NCBI GenBank assembly: GCA_900556245.1
Contig: USOC01000040.1
Location: 1-7,847 of the forward strand
Origin: an uncultured Prevotellaceae bacterium
Lineage (GTDB): Bacteria > Bacteroidota > Bacteroidia > Bacteroidales > Muribaculaceae
Length of the DNA: 7,847 nt
Direction of reading: 5' to 3'
Position 1 is the stretch's first letter; each line of letters begins with the position of its first letter. The position numbers were made by a program, and so were the translations under genes. The notes beneath the pieces were generated by a model, which was given only the letters and a program-made list of their open reading frames with translations, did no database searches and had not been told where the DNA came from. Shown piece after piece: positions 5,311 to 7,847 of the stretch.

Positions 5311-7580
5311 AAGCCTACCTCGGCTCTGTATACGTCAACGACTTCAACATGTTCAACCGTATCTACCGTGTGTATATTCAGGCAGAAGCGCCCTACCGCG
5401 CCGATCAGGAATGTCTGCAACTTTTCTATGTAAAGGCTAAAAACGGGTCAATGGTGCCATTGTCGGCCATCGGATCGACCTCCTATACGACAGGCCCGGG
5501 CACAATCAAGCGGTTCAACATGTTCTCCACATCAGCAATCAATGCCGTGGCCTCTCCGGGCTACAGTACAGGCGAGGCAATGGACGCAATGGATCGAATT
5601 GCAAAAGAGCATCTGCCGGACAACATCGGCGTGGAGTGGAGCGGACTATCCTATCAAGAAAAACAGGCAGGCGGCCAGACAGGTATGGTTCTCGGATTGG
5701 TGTTCCTCTTCGTGTTCCTCTTCCTTGCCGCTCAATACGAAAGCTGGATTGTGCCGATTGCCGTATTGCTCTCAATGCCTGTGGCAGCTGTAGGCGCATT
5801 CCTTGGAATCTGGGTATGCGGTCTTGAAAACGACATCTATTTCCAGATCGGATTGGTGACGCTTATAGGTTTGGCAGCGAAAAACGCCATCCTGATTGTC
5901 GAATTTGCCAAAGTGCAAGTCGATGCCGGCGGTGATATCGTGAAATCGGCAATCCATGCCTCTCAGATGCGTTTCCGCCCAATTTTGATGACCTCGCTGG
6001 CTTTTGTGTTGGGCATGCTCCCGCTGATTCTTTCCAGCGGACCGGGCTCGGCATCACGTCACAGCATCGGTACCGGAGTGTTCTTCGGAATGCTCTTTGC
6101 CATCACCTTTGGCATCGTCATTGTTCCGTTCTTCTTTGTACTAATCTACAAACTGAGACAAATCAAATTGAAACAGATTCTTCTTAAAGGCAAATCATTC
6201 ATGCCCGTCATCCTGGTTGCCGCCATGGCTATGGCAAGTATGTCATCGTGCAAGCTAGGCAAGAAATACGAACGTCCTGAACTCGGCATGCCGGAAACCT
6301 TCGAGATTGCCGGTGACAGCACCTCTGTAGCTGACATCCGTTGGGGAGACCTATATCAGGATCCTGTACTGCAACAGATGATTGACAGCGCCTTAGTCAA
6401 CAACAAGGATATGAAAATAGCGTTCGCCAGAATCAAAGAAATGGCTGCTGCCAAACGAATCTCTACGGCAGGAATCTTCCCCGACGTGGGCATCAAACTC
6501 CACGTCGACAAAGAAGGCGAAAACTATGGAGGCGACAACTACAAGGGTAGCCCGGAAGTCAGTGCCAAACTGGCTTTTGCCTGGGAACTTGACCTTTGGG
6601 GAAAGTTGCGCTGGGCTCGCGAAGCCGACGTGGCAGCTTTTCTTGAAAGCATCGAAGGGCAAAAAGCCTTGCAAATGACAATTGTCGCACAAGTAGCCTC
6701 TTCCTACTTCGAACTTTGCGCCATCGCCCGCCAAATGGACATCGAACAAAAGACGCTACAAGCCACCCGGGAAGGTCTGCGACTCGCCAAGCTGCGCTTC
6801 GACGGCGGTCTTACTTCGGAAACGGCCTACAACCAGGCACTTGTAGAGCTGGCAAGAACCGAAACTCGCATCCCGACTCTTGAAAAGGCTATCAAAATGA
6901 AGGAAAGCGACCTTGCAATCCTGCTTGGAGAATACCCTCACGGCATTTCTCGCGGCCTGCCTCTCGATGCACAGCGACTCCCCGACATTCTGCCGGTCGG
7001 ACTGCCTTCTACATTGCTCGAACGACGTCCTGACATCTACGCCGCAGAATACCGTCTGAAACAAGCCAATGCAAAAGTTGGCATCGCCTTCACCAGCATG
7101 TTTCCACAAATCAGCCTGACAGGCGCACTCGGTTTCGAAAACGACCAGTTGAGCGGATTCCTGAAAAGCCCGTACTGGAGCGGCGCAGCCGACCTGCTCC
7201 AACCGATCATTGGGCTGGCGAAAAACAAAGCCCGGCACAAGGCTACCCAGGCTCAATATGAACAAGAGGTGTATGCCTATCAAAAAGCGGTGCTGACAGC
7301 TTTCAAAGAAGTGAACGACGCCATCATCGCCGCCCGAAAAAACAAGGAAATCACTTCGTCGTGGCGCGTCCTCGAATCGTCAGCAAGCAACTACCTCGAA
7401 TTGGCGCAGTTGCAATACATCAACGGAGTGACCAACTACATCGACGTTCTCGACGCCCAACGTGAGCTGTTGGAAGCGCAAATCGGTCTGAACAACGCCG
7501 TACTCAACGAACTGCTTTCGACCGTCCAGCTCTACAAAGCCCTCGGCGGCGGATATACAAAAGACATGACCCAACAATAG
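5106..7580 (+). CDS. RND pump C-terminal part fused in frame to an outer-membrane factor (OprM/NodT-like)
   Basis: The 824-residue ORF contains two proteins. Residues 1 to about 350 are the C-terminal part of an HAE1 pump: PC1/PC2 porter and docking sequence (YVNDFNMFNRIYRVYIQAEA), TM8-TM12, and the TM10 motif GLAAKNAILIVEFAK with the proton-relay Lys at residue 259 (bases 5880-5882; AcrB Lys940 equivalent). The pump ends near IYKLRQIK. With no stop codon, a lipoprotein signal peptide follows, with lipobox M-S-S-C at Cys382 (6249-6251), then a complete outer-membrane factor: WELDLWGK (493), LLERRPDIYAAEYRL (from 637), GVTNYIDVLDAQRELLEAQ (774) and the usual KALGGGY C-terminus. Homology actually extends back to about base 5022, so ATG 5106 (MQLEAKGDAS) is only the first ATG after the frame break, not an authentic gene start. 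TAG at 7578-7580 ends the operon. Confidence 0.88.
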   Translation: MQLEAKGDASWDDLVSATDTFLTYAAKAPELQGVSSALQSEIPQLYFDVDKDKAQFLGIPNADIFNTMKAYLGSVYVNDFNMFNRIYRVYIQAEAPYRADQECLQLFYVKAKNGSMVPLSAIGSTSYTTGPGTIKRFNMFSTSAINAVASPGYSTGEAMDAMDRIAKEHLPDNIGVEWSGLSYQEKQAGGQTGMVLGLVFLFVFLFLAAQYESWIVPIAVLLSMPVAAVGAFLGIWVCGLENDIYFQIGLVTLIGLAAKNAILIVEFAKVQVDAGGDIVKSAIHASQMRFRPILMTSLAFVLGMLPLILSSGPGSASRHSIGTGVFFGMLFAITFGIVIVPFFFVLIYKLRQIKLKQILLKGKSFMPVILVAAMAMASMSSCKLGKKYERPELGMPETFEIAGDSTSVADIRWGDLYQDPVLQQMIDSALVNNKDMKIAFARIKEMAAAKRISTAGIFPDVGIKLHVDKEGENYGGDNYKGSPEVSAKLAFAWELDLWGKLRWAREADVAAFLESIEGQKALQMTIVAQVASSYFELCAIARQMDIEQKTLQATREGLRLAKLRFDGGLTSETAYNQALVELARTETRIPTLEKAIKMKESDLAILLGEYPHGISRGLPLDAQRLPDILPVGLPSTLLERRPDIYAAEYRLKQANAKVGIAFTSMFPQISLTGALGFENDQLSGFLKSPYWSGAADLLQPIIGLAKNKARHKATQAQYEQEVYAYQKAVLTAFKEVNDAIIAARKNKEITSSWRVLESSASNYLELAQLQYINGVTNYIDVLDAQRELLEAQIGLNNAVLNELLSTVQLYKALGGGYTKDMTQQ
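6168..7580 (+). CDS. Outer-membrane efflux lipoprotein module (OMF, OprM/NodT type); possible separate start
   Basis: This is the outer-membrane channel part of the preceding ORF, listed separately because it may be translated on its own. A TTG at 6168 would give a 470-residue protein beginning MKQILLKGKSF, a normal OMF length, with a positively charged n-region, a hydrophobic h-region and lipobox Cys at residue 28. ATG 6201 is an alternative, but it leaves only 16 residues before the Cys and no charged n-region. No Shine-Dalgarno sequence precedes either, which is usual for Bacteroidota. Two OEP repeats form the expected alpha-barrel. The protein would trimerise, with acyl anchoring at the outer membrane, and complete the tripartite pump with the adaptor and RND subunit. 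Whether it is made alone or as a fusion cannot be decided from sequence. Confidence 0.6.
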   Translation: MKQILLKGKSFMPVILVAAMAMASMSSCKLGKKYERPELGMPETFEIAGDSTSVADIRWGDLYQDPVLQQMIDSALVNNKDMKIAFARIKEMAAAKRISTAGIFPDVGIKLHVDKEGENYGGDNYKGSPEVSAKLAFAWELDLWGKLRWAREADVAAFLESIEGQKALQMTIVAQVASSYFELCAIARQMDIEQKTLQATREGLRLAKLRFDGGLTSETAYNQALVELARTETRIPTLEKAIKMKESDLAILLGEYPHGISRGLPLDAQRLPDILPVGLPSTLLERRPDIYAAEYRLKQANAKVGIAFTSMFPQISLTGALGFENDQLSGFLKSPYWSGAADLLQPIIGLAKNKARHKATQAQYEQEVYAYQKAVLTAFKEVNDAIIAARKNKEITSSWRVLESSASNYLELAQLQYINGVTNYIDVLDAQRELLEAQIGLNNAVLNELLSTVQLYKALGGGYTKDMTQQ

Positions 7581-7609
7581 TGCCGGAGTCATCCGACAGG
7601 CCAAACACC

Positions 7610-7644
7610 GAAGGCCGGATTTCTTTAAGAGAAATCCGGCCTTC
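7610..7644 (+). terminator. Hairpin terminator of the efflux operon
   Basis: Bases 7610-7624 and 7630-7644 form a perfect 15-bp stem with a GC-rich base (GAAGGCCGGATTTCT and its complement) and a 5-base loop. It starts 30 bases after the last stop. The following bases (TCTATCC) are only weakly T-rich, but position and stem strength make termination likely. Confidence 0.8.
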
Positions 7645-7708
7645 TCTATCCAACAAAAATATAGCTCAATAACTATGTTATACAACATCGAGTTTTTTAT
7701 TAAAAAAA

Positions 7709-7740
7709 GTTGGAAAATTTATGACAGGTTAATATCTTTA
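7709..7740 (+). promoter_or_regulatory. Bacteroidota-type promoter for a gene beyond the right edge
   Basis: GTTG (7709-7712) is separated by 20 bases from TATCTTTA (7733-7740). This matches TTTG / TAnnTTTG at 3 of 4 and 5 of 6 fixed positions with ideal spacing. The surrounding 7650-7847 is strongly A/T-rich and has no coding frame worth reporting, consistent with a leader of at least 100 bases. The driven gene is not in the window. Confidence 0.45.
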
Positions 7741-7847
7741 CGAGGCAAATTGTTTACTTTATCATGCTAACTAAATTGAATTTTGTATTTTTACGCCTAT
7801 AACATCTAAATATGTAAAGACATTCTATCTTTTTTACAGGTTAGTCT

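Noticed and set aside
6756..7283. Antisense 175-residue ORF opposite the outer-membrane factor
   Set aside because: Shadow frame of a conserved OMF coding region; its composition (Cys-, Phe-rich) is typical of non-coding complement.
7753..7847. Further promoter-like or small-ORF signals in the A/T-rich right end
   Set aside because: ATTG/TAAATTGA and TATTTTTA motifs match the consensus poorly or with wrong spacing, and no coding frame with a family resemblance is present.

Overview
The window looks like chromosomal DNA from a Bacteroidales bacterium, possibly Muribaculaceae-like; the family-level guess is weak. The grounds are close resemblance of all proteins to Bacteroidales types, absence of Shine-Dalgarno sequences before the starts, A/T-rich leaders, and a candidate Bacteroidota-type promoter (GTTG, 20 bases, TATCTTTA) near the right edge. 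All genes lie on the + strand.

Region 1 (1-1775) is a two-gene agmatine-to-putrescine operon. It holds the 3' part of agmatine deiminase (cut by the left window edge) and a complete N-carbamoylputrescine amidase that starts inside the deiminase stop codon (ATGA overlap). Together they convert agmatine to N-carbamoylputrescine and then to putrescine. A strong 18-bp hairpin (1783-1822) follows and probably separates this operon from the next.

Region 2 (1949-7580) is a tripartite RND efflux operon of the HAE1 (multidrug, AcrAB-OprM-like) type. It encodes a lipoprotein membrane-fusion adaptor, an inner-membrane RND pump and an outer-membrane factor. Two things are unusual. First, the pump reading frame is broken near base 5022. 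The protein runs in one frame to Met637 and homology resumes in the -1 frame, with about 11 residues missing relative to E. coli AcrB; a GAATTC sits exactly at the junction. Second, the C-terminal half of the pump continues without a stop codon into the outer-membrane factor, whose lipoprotein signal peptide is embedded inside the joined ORF. If the frame were restored, the product would be an RND-OMF fusion of about 1,500 residues. A perfect 15-bp hairpin (7610-7644) ends the operon.

Region 3 (7645-7847) is A/T-rich and non-coding. It holds a plausible promoter for a gene beyond the right edge. I see no tRNA, rRNA, CRISPR array, insertion sequence or regulator gene. The best candidate for something uncommon is the RND-OMF fusion with its internal lipobox, together with the deletion/frameshift that splits the pump.
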